NCBI GenBank assembly: GCA_963702765.1
Contig: CAVPEB010000026.1
Location: 1 to 64,000, forward strand
Reading direction: 5' to 3'
From: DATMNR01 sp963702765
Lineage (GTDB): Bacteria; Chloroflexota; Ktedonobacteria; Ktedonobacterales; Ktedonobacteraceae
DNA length: 64,000 nucleotides
Part shown: positions 8,494 to 16,482 of the stretch, piece after piece
Position numbering within the stretch: position 1 is the first letter of the stretch
How the letters are laid out: each line of letters starts with the position of its first letter
Translations under genes and position numbers: made by a program
Notes under the pieces: model-generated
Databases searched by the model: none
What the model was told of the DNA's origin: nothing
Seen by the model: the letters and a program-made list of their open reading frames with translations, nothing else

Positions 8494-8914
8494 GCGGGAG
8501 GCAGTGCGCCTCGCTCAGACCAGCAGCAAGCCGATTACACAGATTGCTCGGGAGCTTGGCATTAGCGACGCCTCCATTCATCAATGGCGTAAAGAGTTGA
8601 CACAGCATGGTCCCGAAGCATTTCCAGGCAGTGGGGACCAAACAACGTTGGAGGAAGAAAATCGACGACTCAAACGGGAACTTGAGCGTACATGTCAAGA
8701 ACGCCATATATGAAAAAACCGTCAGTATCTTCTCGCACGACCAGCGGTGAGGTACCAGGCCGTGGAAGCGTTACGAAACGAGTATCCAGTTAGTATGCTA
8801 TGTGAGACGCTTGGTATCTCCACGAGGGGCTCTTATGCCTGGAAGAAACGTCTGATGAGTCAGCATCAGCGAGAGGGAATCCTAAAAGAAATAGCACCAA
8901 ACGCCCAAGCATAA
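8462..8914 (+). pseudogene. Decayed IS3-type transposase (orfA and start of orfB)
   Basis: From the ATG at 8462, an orfA-like protein: MTYTREFKREAVRLAQTSS, then a helix-turn-helix (ITQIARELGISDASIHQW) and a leucine-zipper-like ENRRLKRELER tail, breaking off at 8713. The expected continuation (KTVSIFSHDQR) is in another frame just after, followed from 8747 by an orfB-like start (RYQAVEALRNEYPVSMLCE) that ends at 8914. No DDE catalytic core remains. The length and frame breaks mean an inactive remnant. It interrupts the TIR gene at 8329. Confidence 0.8.
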
Positions 8915-8956
8915 CATAGCTGCTTTCAGCAGATAATCTTAAAATTTCGTTCTGCA

Positions 8957-9115
8957 TTGATTATTGTGAACGTCAAAGGAAATTGGCTCATCCTCATCGG
9001 CGGTTTCATCGCTGCCCTCGTCGCAACTCTGCTCAAAGCCATCTCTCCGTATAGCTCGGACAATTTGACGGTGCCGATTGTGGTGGCAGTCGTGCTATTC
9101 TGGCTGGGGTTATAA
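8957..9115 (+). CDS. Possible very small membrane protein
   Basis: Open frame of 52 codons from TTG 8957 (or GTG 8966) with two hydrophobic stretches (LILIGGFIAALVATLL and VPIVVAVVLFWLGL) around a short polar loop. It could be an independent two-helix protein or the membrane tail of the gene broken by the upstream insertion. No ribosome site is visible. Confidence 0.3.
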   Translation: MIIVNVKGNWLILIGGFIAALVATLLKAISPYSSDNLTVPIVVAVVLFWLGL

Positions 9116-9117
9116 GA

Positions 9118-9573
9118 TCAGTTCATTTTTCCAGCCTCCACATATCGTTTCATCTTCTCCAGCAGCCGCCGACTTTCACCGCGAATTGTGCCAGCAACGA
9201 GTGGACGTGCGAGCTTGAGGATACCATGCTGATTGAAGGTGACTTCGCGAATCACACGCGTAGCCTGCTTACTGCTTCCTGTCGCTTCAAGCGTGTAGCT
9301 AACGCGCACATCTAGCTTGCCGGTCAGCAGCAGCACTTTCACGGGCATCGATTGCTCAAAAGTGATACGTTCAGGTGGATTGAATTCAGTAATCGAGCCA
9401 CGCATTGGACCATCGGCATAGGTGGTGCCAACACCCGGAAGCGCAAGTGATACCTGCCTCATTCCGCCAAACGTCCTTGAGCCTGGCAGCCAGCGTTCAT
9501 AGTGGGCGAGATCGGCAATCAATTCAAAAATCGTCTCGCGAGAGCCATTGATATCAACGGTAAAACGTAACAA
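9118..9573 (-). CDS. SRPBCC-family protein (polyketide cyclase/dehydrase-like)
   Basis: Protein of 151 residues. It starts MLRFTVDINGSRETIFELIA from a TTG at 9573, with a weak GAGGG site further upstream, so the start is uncertain. The sequence follows the SRPBCC fold: a first strand, a helix with DLAHYERWLPG, a series of strands (GPMRGSITEFNPPERITFEQ) and a C-terminal helix (ESRRLLEKMKRYVEAG). The W-x-P-G and F-N-P-P-E-R-I pieces are typical of the polyketide cyclase-like branch. The ligand is unknown. It converges with the tiny frame ending at 9115. Confidence 0.8.
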   Translation of the reverse strand: MLRFTVDINGSRETIFELIADLAHYERWLPGSRTFGGMRQVSLALPGVGTTYADGPMRGSITEFNPPERITFEQSMPVKVLLLTGKLDVRVSYTLEATGSSKQATRVIREVTFNQHGILKLARPLVAGTIRGESRRLLEKMKRYVEAGKMN

Positions 9574-9763
9574 GAGTGTAATTTACCCTCTCTTCCTGTA
9601 GTGTTAAGTATAGCAGATACTGGCCTCATAAAGTGAATATGTATCATAGAAAAATACGTCATCATGATTTAGCAGTAGCAGAGCAACTGATGCAAGAAGA
9701 AGAACAAAAGCGGTAGACGAACTATCCAACTCAGTTTGGCATGTTTCAGTTATTCTTCAGTTT

Positions 9764-10324
9764 TCAGGTTATTGCTTCATAAGCTTGTTGTAGCCAGGTC
9801 ACTAGTTCATCGTCAATTTGCGAGGGTTCAGTGATTTGAACACGATGCGTGACCATCGTATTCCAGCTGCCAGCCTGCATAAATCGACTCGTTGGTGCAA
9901 CTCCTTTACGTTTGATACCGATATCCATTCTCTCACCAGTCACCTGTATGATGCCAAGTTTCTTATTGCTCTTCAGAAGACTAATGTAGGTTTCTGTTGC
10001 AGCCACTCGTACATCAAGGCCAGATTGCCTGAGTCTCTCAAGAAGTTCGTCATACGGCGTGCGCCAAACTTCGCGTGATCCAGTAAATAATGCGGCAATA
10101 CGCTCATCATTGGTTTCTGCTGATTGAGTCGCCTGATTGAATACATTGACCAGTGCCATAGCGTGGCCATGGCCTAGACCAAAATCAGTTTTGAGCCAAT
10201 TGACAATCTGCATCGTCTTTACGTCTGGTTCAAGCAAACCTTTTTCCTTTGCAAGGGCTAAAAAATCTTCGGGCGTTTTGCCGGTTTTTGCTTGAATGTT
10301 ATCAAGATAAGCTTGAAATGACAT
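9764..10324 (-). CDS. DUF4287 / DUF5655 two-domain protein
   Basis: Protein of 186 residues. The ATG at 10324 has GAGGAGC 8 bases upstream and begins MSFQAYLDNIQAKTGKTPED, the hallmark of DUF4287. This helical domain covers about 1-70 and includes LKTDFGLGHGHAMALVNVF. The second half (about 75-185) fits DUF5655: strands and helices around FTGSREVWRTPYDELLERL and a GIKRKGVAP turn. The two domains often occur together. No activity is established to my knowledge. It is a single gene, convergent with nothing nearby. Confidence 0.85.
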   Translation of the reverse strand: MSFQAYLDNIQAKTGKTPEDFLALAKEKGLLEPDVKTMQIVNWLKTDFGLGHGHAMALVNVFNQATQSAETNDERIAALFTGSREVWRTPYDELLERLRQSGLDVRVAATETYISLLKSNKKLGIIQVTGERMDIGIKRKGVAPTSRFMQAGSWNTMVTHRVQITEPSQIDDELVTWLQQAYEAIT

Positions 10325-10737
10325 TGGAAATAGCTCCTCACTCAAAATTCCCATACTCTTTGCTGGCTACTATCGTCGTACCACTATGCATGTGTCACTC
10401 GTTCTTGCAACTAAGAACGCAATTTGTCACTTTTGTTCCACCATGCATTCTGTCCAGAACACTAAAAAAGGCCGTGGTAACCGCAAAAGTTGCTGATTTC
10501 ACCATAGAGAGATGAAATCAAGAAATACGATTAGACCTTAATGCTATAACCGCTATGTCATATGACAAGTGCGAAGCAAGTCTCATTTTGCCAATTGCTA
10601 ACAAACAATGTCCAGGTTCAGGTCAATGTGGAAGTAATGGCAATCTCTATATCACCGAGAAGAGAAAGTACACTAAAACCAATGAGCGGAAGCTTCTTGA
10701 TAGCTTCCACTCATACCTCCATACCTCAGAAATAAAA
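10325..10737. other. Intergenic region, no supported gene
   Basis: 413 bases between the DUF4287 gene start and the SDR gene stop. It contains the hairpin at 10684-10711. Other open frames here are short and have no ribosome sites. Confidence 0.5.
10684..10711 (-). terminator. Probable terminator hairpin after the SDR gene
   Basis: GGAAGCT and AGCTTCC pair around a 7-base loop, extended by GAG/CTC, 27 bases downstream of the SDR stop. On the minus strand the T tract is short (GGTTTTAG), so termination may be weak. Confidence 0.45.
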
Positions 10738-11514
10738 CTATTTCGGTGTCATCCTTATCCCACCATCCAACCTGATCACCTCTCCATTCAACATCACATT
10801 CTCAATGATATGTTTTGCCAGTGCGGCATACTCCGCTGGTCTTCCCAATCTTGGAGGGAACGGCACTTGTTGTCCAAGCGAAATACGAGCGGGTTCTGGT
10901 AAGGCGCCGAGCAGCGGCGTATCAAAAATCCCAGGTGCAATCGTCATTACCCGAATACCAAAGCGAGCCAACTCTCGTGCAATTGGCAGCGTCATACCCA
11001 CAATACCGCCTTTTGAGGCCGAATATGCAGCTTGCCCAATTTGACCATCAAAAGCCGCGACCGATGCTGTATTAATAATGACGCCGCGCTCACCCTCCTC
11101 ATTAGGAGTATTCTCCGCCATCTCAGCGGCAGCCAGGCGAATAGCATTGAACGTACCAATTAAATTTACCTGAATTACCCTGCTGAAAGATCCAAGGTCA
11201 TGCGGTCCATTTTTTCCCAGCACCCTGTCAGCTATGCCAATGCCCGCGCAGTTAATCAGCACATGTAAGCTGCCAAAGGACTCAAGAGCGTCCTTCACCG
11301 CAGCCCGCATTGACTCTTCATTTGTCACATCAGTCTTCACAAACAACGTCGAAAGACCAGTATGACTGTGTTCTGTAGACAATGCTATCCCTGCATCACT
11401 ATTCAAATCAGCAATAACCACTCTCGCCCCGGCTTGTGTCAATAATCTTACACATGCCTCACCCAGCCCGGATGCTCCTCCTGTTACCAAAACACCTTTG
11501 TCTTGTAAATGCAT
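10738..11514 (-). CDS. Short-chain dehydrogenase/reductase, 3-hydroxyacyl-CoA dehydrogenase type II-like
   Basis: Protein of 258 residues, a normal length for a classical SDR. The NAD-binding TGGASGLG lies at about 11-18, an acidic residue at the end of beta-2 (VIADLN) favours NAD(H), NCAGIG marks strand 4, and catalytic Ser and YSASK are near 150 and 165. The layout (MHLQDKGVLVTGGASGLG start, long loop EMAENTPNEEGERGVIINTAS, APGIFDTPLL) is that of the HSD17B10/3-hydroxyacyl-CoA dehydrogenase type II group, which oxidises 3-hydroxyacyl-CoA in beta-oxidation. Substrate assignment is by family. It is a single gene, divergent from the methyltransferase at 11634. Confidence 0.88.
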   Translation of the reverse strand: MHLQDKGVLVTGGASGLGEACVRLLTQAGARVVIADLNSDAGIALSTEHSHTGLSTLFVKTDVTNEESMRAAVKDALESFGSLHVLINCAGIGIADRVLGKNGPHDLGSFSRVIQVNLIGTFNAIRLAAAEMAENTPNEEGERGVIINTASVAAFDGQIGQAAYSASKGGIVGMTLPIARELARFGIRVMTIAPGIFDTPLLGALPEPARISLGQQVPFPPRLGRPAEYAALAKHIIENVMLNGEVIRLDGGIRMTPK

Positions 11515-11633
11515 ACTATTTTCCTTTCTAAAATAACCTCTTCACCACATCCCTACGGAAATAATAAAATGATATACTCATGCCACGAGGCATCAATTCT
11601 GTATAACCCATTCTACAACACCAGAGCTAAATC

Positions 11634-12455
11634 ATGACAGCATCTACCTCTAACAAACCACACTGGCAAGATCGTCACCGGCATACCTCTCATGGTCGCA
11701 TGATCTGGTATGGCGACCCTGGCAATGATCAATACTGGTATCAGTACTGGAAAGCTCGTCTCACTCCAGACTACTACGCATCTGCTGAAGCAAGTGACCT
11801 CGAATCAGATCAACTGGGAATCGTCATACTGCAAGCAATACACAGGCAAGGATTGCATCTCGAAGCAGGTTGTGGAGCAGGATATTGGGTAGCAGCCCTC
11901 CTTCATCACGGATTCATGATCGAGGGTATCGAATATGCTCGTGATCTCGTTGACCTTGTGCATGCAGCAAACCCCGGGCTACCTGTACGAGAGGGAAATG
12001 CACTGCATATTGATTGTTCTACCAACCATTACGATACATACCTCTCCATTGGCGTAGTTGAGCACCGCATCGAAGGCCCTGAACCTTTTTTTGCCGAAGC
12101 GTATCGCGTGCTCAAACCCGGAGGAAAGATACTCATTTCAGTACCTTTCTTTGGACCTGTTCGCAAACTTAAAAACCGTCTCTCAATGTATGATCGTAAA
12201 CCACCGGAACTCCCTTTTTTTCAGTACGGATTTACAAGCGAAGAATTTACAAATTATCTCCAAAAAGCCGGATTTTCCATAGAAATGGTTAAACCATTGT
12301 ATCCCCATCGCTTGCTGCTCGAAGAAGTACCTCTCTACCGTTGGACAGTCAAGCAACAATGGGGTCACTTTGTAAAACAATGGGCAGAAAAGTTGCTACA
12401 AAAGAAAGATGGGCATATGTTACTTGTAGTAGGAACGAAAATCACACGAGCTTAA
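11634..12455 (+). CDS. Class I SAM-dependent methyltransferase
   Basis: Protein of 273 residues with a 70-residue lead, then a Rossmann-like SAM domain: motif I LEAGCGAGYWVAALLHHG at about 80-97, acidic motif II (IEGIEYARD), SIGVVEHRIEGPEPFFAEA and FRVLKPGG-type motif (YRVLKPGGKILISVPFF) near 150-175. The C-terminal part (about 190-270) is variable and probably binds substrate. The type-11 methyltransferase class acts on many small molecules, and the substrate cannot be read here. The start ATG 11634 lies in a short spacer shared with the divergent SDR gene. Confidence 0.82.
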   Translation: MTASTSNKPHWQDRHRHTSHGRMIWYGDPGNDQYWYQYWKARLTPDYYASAEASDLESDQLGIVILQAIHRQGLHLEAGCGAGYWVAALLHHGFMIEGIEYARDLVDLVHAANPGLPVREGNALHIDCSTNHYDTYLSIGVVEHRIEGPEPFFAEAYRVLKPGGKILISVPFFGPVRKLKNRLSMYDRKPPELPFFQYGFTSEEFTNYLQKAGFSIEMVKPLYPHRLLLEEVPLYRWTVKQQWGHFVKQWAEKLLQKKDGHMLLVVGTKITRA

Positions 12456-12622
12456 AAAAGCTTCTATTGATTACCATTTGTCCTTCGGTAGGGACAGGGG
12501 CTGGGTTGGGAATGGACGCAGTCTAGGGGACTGTGTGTAGGGCGCTTGCGCTGTCCTGGTACCCTCACGACAAGCCTGTCCGCCTTAGTCCAGCGTCGTT
12601 GGCAAGGCGAGTAAGTGCCTCT

Positions 12623-13677
12623 CTACAATGCACGAGTCAGGCTGGATCGCAAGCCGCTTGTGAACGCGCCAACCGTTACAACCGTCGAAACAGCCATTGC
12701 CGCGATGAAAGCAATGATCCACACCGTTTGCCCATCTCCAAGGCCAGATCCGCTCGCAGCGAATTGCGGTGCGTCAACCCATAATCGAATCGTCCATATG
12801 GAGGCTGCTAGGGTTGTGGTGACCATCGCCAGAGCAATGATACCGATTGGTACAAGGGCGAACCGCAGCATGCCTGTGCCAAACTCGCTGCGCAGCACGA
12901 CTAGAGAGAGTGATGTACTGATCGCAAGCACCATGAACACTCCCAAGGTGATACTTCCAATGATCACGGCAAGATCGAGCATAAACAGCAATGGTGACTG
13001 TCCAGCTATACAACCGTTCGTGGCTGTACATGGTGTGGACCCAAAGATATATTGTGTTGCCAGGAGAAAGCCCAGTGAACAGACGGTAACCACGAGCGCT
13101 GCTCCAAGCAGGAAAAGTGCCTGCCTTGGCTTGATCAGGAACAGCTTGATCACACTTCGGGGCCTACCTGGAATGGCCTGTTTCACCGCTAAAAAGAGGA
13201 TGGGTAGTCCACCAAGTACGAGTGCCAAAAGTGCGATTTCACCACCGTAGGCAACGAGAGCGTGAGTAAGAGCGACTTCCAGGTAGACGCGACCAACAGC
13301 GTCGAATGGTGCGACGGGGTCGACTGTGCGACCGAAAGCAGCGTAAGCAAATAGAAAGAGGACAAAAGCCCCAAACGTGGCTACCATCGAGCGTTGGATA
13401 GTAGGAAGCATTGGGCGTTTCTTTCTGAAGAGTTCAGTCCAGTATTCGGCCAACAATCCAGACACAGTTTCACCTAATAGCCCGGCCACAAGCGCAGCAC
13501 CCCGAGTGATCCCTGCTTCTGGTAGGCAGCTCGGCAACACTGGCGAAAATCTTGCAACGCTGGTTTTCCATAGTCACGGTGAAAAGATTCTGGTCCCAGA
13601 TTGAGCAACCAGCGATAGAGCAGCATGGACAGGGAGACGATTTTTGGTATGTGCGGTTTGGCTTCTTTCTGCGCCAT
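12623..13677 (-). pseudogene. Polytopic membrane protein paired with PadR, one frameshift near the N-terminus
   Basis: Starts at 13677 (MAQKEAKPHIPK), overlapping the natural PadR stop. The first 60 residues (LYRWLLNLGPESFHRDYG...CCRAAYQKQGSLGVLRLW) look like the cytoplasmic prefix of PadR-linked permeases. The frame breaks at about 13475-13485 and resumes as LLGETVSGLLAEYWTELF and the membrane part. About seven hydrophobic segments follow to 12623, with paired cysteines in an extracytoplasmic loop (PCTATNGC). One base restores a protein of about 350 residues, so this is a simple frameshift. It is probably a PadR-controlled membrane stress or transport component; the substrate is unknown. Confidence 0.65.
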
Positions 13678-14066
13678 ATTAAACTCCCTTCATTGCAAAA
13701 GTCTGGTCTAGGACTATTCAATAAAGGTTTACTGTGTGCAATGGCGAGAGTCTGTTCCAGGCGATCTATCTCAGCAGCAGCCACACGCTGTCCCAGATTG
13801 GTCAGACGATAGTAGCGACGGCGCTCATCGTCCAGCGCCGGATCTGGCCGCTCATCTGACTCGATGATCAGCCCATCCTCCAACATGTGTTTGATTGAGC
13901 GATAGAGCGTGGTTGGGCCAATCCGCAGTCGGCCTTGCGTCTGACTGCTAATTTCTTGCATAATACTGTAGCCATGCCGCTCACCATCCGCGAGAGCCAG
14001 CAGAATATTGAAGACCGCCGGAGTCAGTGGGAACAAGGTTTCAGGATCCGTTTGGTCAGATCGCAT
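13470..14066 (-). CDS. PadR-family transcriptional regulator, frameshifted near its end
   Basis: The ATG at 14066 opens a PadR winged helix: LTPAVFNILLALADGERHGY, then IMQEISSQTQGRLRIGPTTLY (recognition helix and the conserved G-x-x-T-L-Y) and the wing ERRRYYRLTNLGQR. The usual ending would be PRPDFAMKGV followed by a stop at about 13679, which is reached if one T is removed from a TTTT run near 13693. As written the frame runs on to 13470 through the next gene. The dimerisation helix (AAAEIDRLEQTLAIA) is intact. A palindrome 18 bases upstream (14084-14097) is a likely operator. It pairs with the membrane protein downstream. Confidence 0.8.
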   Translation of the reverse strand: MRSDQTDPETLFPLTPAVFNILLALADGERHGYSIMQEISSQTQGRLRIGPTTLYRSIKHMLEDGLIIESDERPDPALDDERRRYYRLTNLGQRVAAAEIDRLEQTLAIAHSKPLLNSPRPDFCNEGSLIWRRKKPNRTYQKSSPCPCCSIAGCSIWDQNLFTVTMENQRCKIFASVAELPTRSRDHSGCCACGRAIR

Positions 14067-14083
14067 CGTATCCTCTTTTCGAC

Positions 14084-14097
14084 ATGAATATATTCAT
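14084..14097. promoter_or_regulatory. Palindromic operator candidate of the PadR gene
   Basis: Perfect 14-bp palindrome ATGAATATATTCAT, 18 bases upstream of the PadR start codon. PadR proteins commonly autoregulate through AT-rich palindromes in this position. The remainder to 14529 (about 430 bases) holds no supported gene; it contains the promoter region of the signalling cassette. Confidence 0.5.
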
Positions 14098-14544
14098 AAT
14101 GGCTATAGTCTCTTTGGAGAGAGTAACATACGATCATCTGAATGTCAAGCGAAGGTTAAACATCACCTTAAAAGCACGTCGAAAAAATACTGCTCATTTT
14201 GAGCGCTATATGAGCGCTATTTTCGATAAATATTAAATCACTTCATAAACAATAGATATGACAAATGTCATCCCCAAATCATGATTGCCCTCACTACCCC
14301 TTCAACAACCAAACCCCTATACTTGAACCATCAACAATATAGGTGAACTCAACTGTCATAGCTATAATAAAGTCAATGGCACGGTTGAAGGAAGGATTGG
14401 ATCTAACTCTAGATAAACCACCTGCTTCGTTGTAGAATAATGTAGAAAATAAGCGCCAGTGAATTTCGTAATCCACCCGTACAATGATAAGCAGTTCTTA
14501 GTCTGTGCCTGTATGGCACCATTGCAGTCCTCTGGAAAAAGCGA

Positions 14545-15846
14545 TTGAAAAATACAAAGCTAAGCAATACAATTGAAGCAAGTGAAGCCTCGAGAACCGA
14601 GGGTCGCTCGCCATTTCTCTTGTGGTTGATTTGGGTAGTATGGATACCTCTCAGTATTCCAGCATTTTTAAGGCTCTTTCAGGCTCATCCCTCATTGCCA
14701 CAACTCATTGCTACCTTATTTGGTGTAGCTCTCTTCTTCGGCATCTACCTTCTCGCATCATGGCGTCGCGCGGTAGATCTTGTTGCAACGTCAACACTTC
14801 CAAATCACACAGAAGCGTCGACGTGGTTGACGATAGTTGTATTAACTGCATTAGGTCTTACCCTCACTTTGTTTAGTGGTAGTGAATGGCAAACGCTGTT
14901 CTATTACACAAGTGGATATGTGGGAGGAAGCCTCCTGATTCGTCGAGCGATTCTGGTGGTATTTGTAATCACAGTAATAGCAACAGTAGCTGGTTGGTTC
15001 GCAGGTCTCGGTTGGCTTGATCTTGCGCAAACAATTGTTTTTATCCCTGCTATCGTTTTTATCACGAGGAGTGTGATGTGGTCGATCACAACAAGCTGGC
15101 AATTGAATGATGCCCGTAAAGAGATAGCTCGTTTAGCTGTTATGACGGAACGATTGCGAATTGCGCGGGATCTACATGATCTCCTGGGACACAACCTTTC
15201 ACTCATTGCCCTCAAAAGTGAACTGGCCAAACGCCTGGTGAATGTTGCTCCGGATCGAGCGATTGTTGAAATCAGCGACGTAGAGAATGTAGCGCGAACA
15301 ACACTTCAGGAGGTTCGTGAAGCGGTTTCTGCTTTTCGTCAACCCACGCTCAAAAGTGAACTCAGCGCTGCCCAGGAAATTTTAACCGCTGCTGGCATTG
15401 CCTTCCACTTCGATGGAGACGAAAGCCTGATAGATGCTCTTCCAACTACTATTGAATCCGTTCTCTCCTGGACTGTGCGCGAAGGAGTAACGAATGTCAT
15501 CCGGCATAGCCGTGCTCATCAATGTACTATTCGTGTAACTCGAAATGCTGATGCGATCGACGTCGACGTTATCGACGATGGAGTAGGTGCATCCATCGAG
15601 AACATCTCTGATAATGAAGGAAATGGCTTACGTGGGCTTTCGGAACGAGTAGAAACACTTGGTGGACGATGCGAGACGTCTCCTCGTGATGGAGGAGGCT
15701 TCATGCTGGCCGTTTCTGTGCCACTAGCTCAGCAGAATCATGAGGCAATAAGTCTAGGTACAATCACAGCCACACTCTCGCATCCAGTTTCAGTTGATCC
15801 TCCTGTTGCCCCAGACAGCGTTATAGAGAGGAGTGAGCAGGAATGA
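14545..15846 (+). CDS. Sensor histidine kinase, DesK/NarX type (cassette copy 1)
   Basis: Protein of 433 residues from TTG 14545 (GGAAAAAGCGA upstream; no ATG alternative nearby). About six hydrophobic segments lie between residues 25 and 190, forming a membrane sensor without an obvious extracytoplasmic domain. The HisKA_3 dimerisation helix follows, with the phosphorylated His at 211 in ARDLHDLLGHNLSL, then a HATPase_c domain with an N box (REGVTNVIRHS), IDDGVG and GNGLRGLSERV. This architecture is that of DesK-like kinases that sense membrane state. The stop overlaps the regulator start by 4 bases (ATGA), so the two are translationally coupled. The signal is unknown. Confidence 0.9.
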   Translation: MKNTKLSNTIEASEASRTEGRSPFLLWLIWVVWIPLSIPAFLRLFQAHPSLPQLIATLFGVALFFGIYLLASWRRAVDLVATSTLPNHTEASTWLTIVVLTALGLTLTLFSGSEWQTLFYYTSGYVGGSLLIRRAILVVFVITVIATVAGWFAGLGWLDLAQTIVFIPAIVFITRSVMWSITTSWQLNDARKEIARLAVMTERLRIARDLHDLLGHNLSLIALKSELAKRLVNVAPDRAIVEISDVENVARTTLQEVREAVSAFRQPTLKSELSAAQEILTAAGIAFHFDGDESLIDALPTTIESVLSWTVREGVTNVIRHSRAHQCTIRVTRNADAIDVDVIDDGVGASIENISDNEGNGLRGLSERVETLGGRCETSPRDGGGFMLAVSVPLAQQNHEAISLGTITATLSHPVSVDPPVAPDSVIERSEQE

Positions 15847-16448
15847 TTCGTGTGTTACTGGCCGAAGATCAGGCAATGGTACGCGGTGCCCTTGCTGCCT
15901 TACTTGCCCTGGAGGGCGATATCGAAATCGTCGCCGAAGTTGGGCGTGGTGATGAAGTAGCGACGGTTGCGTTAGCCACCAAACCGGATGTGGCTTTGCT
16001 GGACATCGAAATGCCTGGATGTGATGGCATCACTGCTGCTGCTGCGTTACATACAAAATTGCCGTCTTGTCATGTACTTATCTTAACAACATTTGGACGA
16101 CCTGGATATCTACGAAAGGCTATGGAGAGCGGCGTTGTCGGTTTTCTTCTCAAGGATGCTCCATCTGCCCAACTCGCGACGGCTATTCGCCGGGCAGTGG
16201 CTGGCGAACGTATTGTCGATCCAACTCTTGCTATGGCAGCTCTCAGCGAAGGCAATAACCCGCTCACCGAACGAGAACGTAATGTATTGGCAGCCGCCAC
16301 GAGTGGAGCGAGTATTTCCGAAATTGCTTCATCTCTCTCCCTTTCCGAAGGGACTGTGCGAAATTACCTCTCTGTGGCCATCCAGAAACTAAACGCCCAT
16401 AACCGCGTAGAGGCAGCTCACATAGCCGAGCAGAAAGGCTGGCTCTAA
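15843..16448 (+). CDS. Response regulator, NarL/DesR type (cassette copy 1)
   Basis: Protein of 201 residues. The receiver domain (about 1-120) has the acidic pair in LLAEDQ, phosphoacceptor Asp54 in LLDIEMPG, the conserved Thr in ILTTFG and Lys in FLLKDA. The LuxR-type helix-turn-helix (about 135-195) has NPLTERERNVLAAATSGAS and EGTVRNYLSVAIQKL. It is cognate to the overlapping kinase. By family it binds promoter DNA as a phosphorylated dimer; targets are unknown. It differs from copy 2 at one residue (His to Arg in PSCHVLIL). Confidence 0.93.
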   Translation: MIRVLLAEDQAMVRGALAALLALEGDIEIVAEVGRGDEVATVALATKPDVALLDIEMPGCDGITAAAALHTKLPSCHVLILTTFGRPGYLRKAMESGVVGFLLKDAPSAQLATAIRRAVAGERIVDPTLAMAALSEGNNPLTERERNVLAAATSGASISEIASSLSLSEGTVRNYLSVAIQKLNAHNRVEAAHIAEQKGWL

Positions 16449-16482
16449 TAGCTTTTGGTAGAAGTGATGGAAAGGATAAGAG

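Noticed and set aside
8700..8725. A6 slippery site for IS3-type programmed frameshift
   Set aside because: The orfA frame already stops before the A run and orfB lacks its catalytic core, so the element is dead.
9639..9716. 25-codon frame MYHRKIRHHDLAVAE
   Set aside because: Coding-looking but too short, no ribosome site and no homology that can be judged by eye.
10555..10902. Open frame of 115 codons on the plus strand
   Set aside because: It overlaps the SDR gene end on the other strand and lacks a ribosome site; composition is not protein-like.
14294..14476. Open frame upstream of the kinase on the minus strand
   Set aside because: No ribosome site and no protein-like pattern; in promoter DNA.
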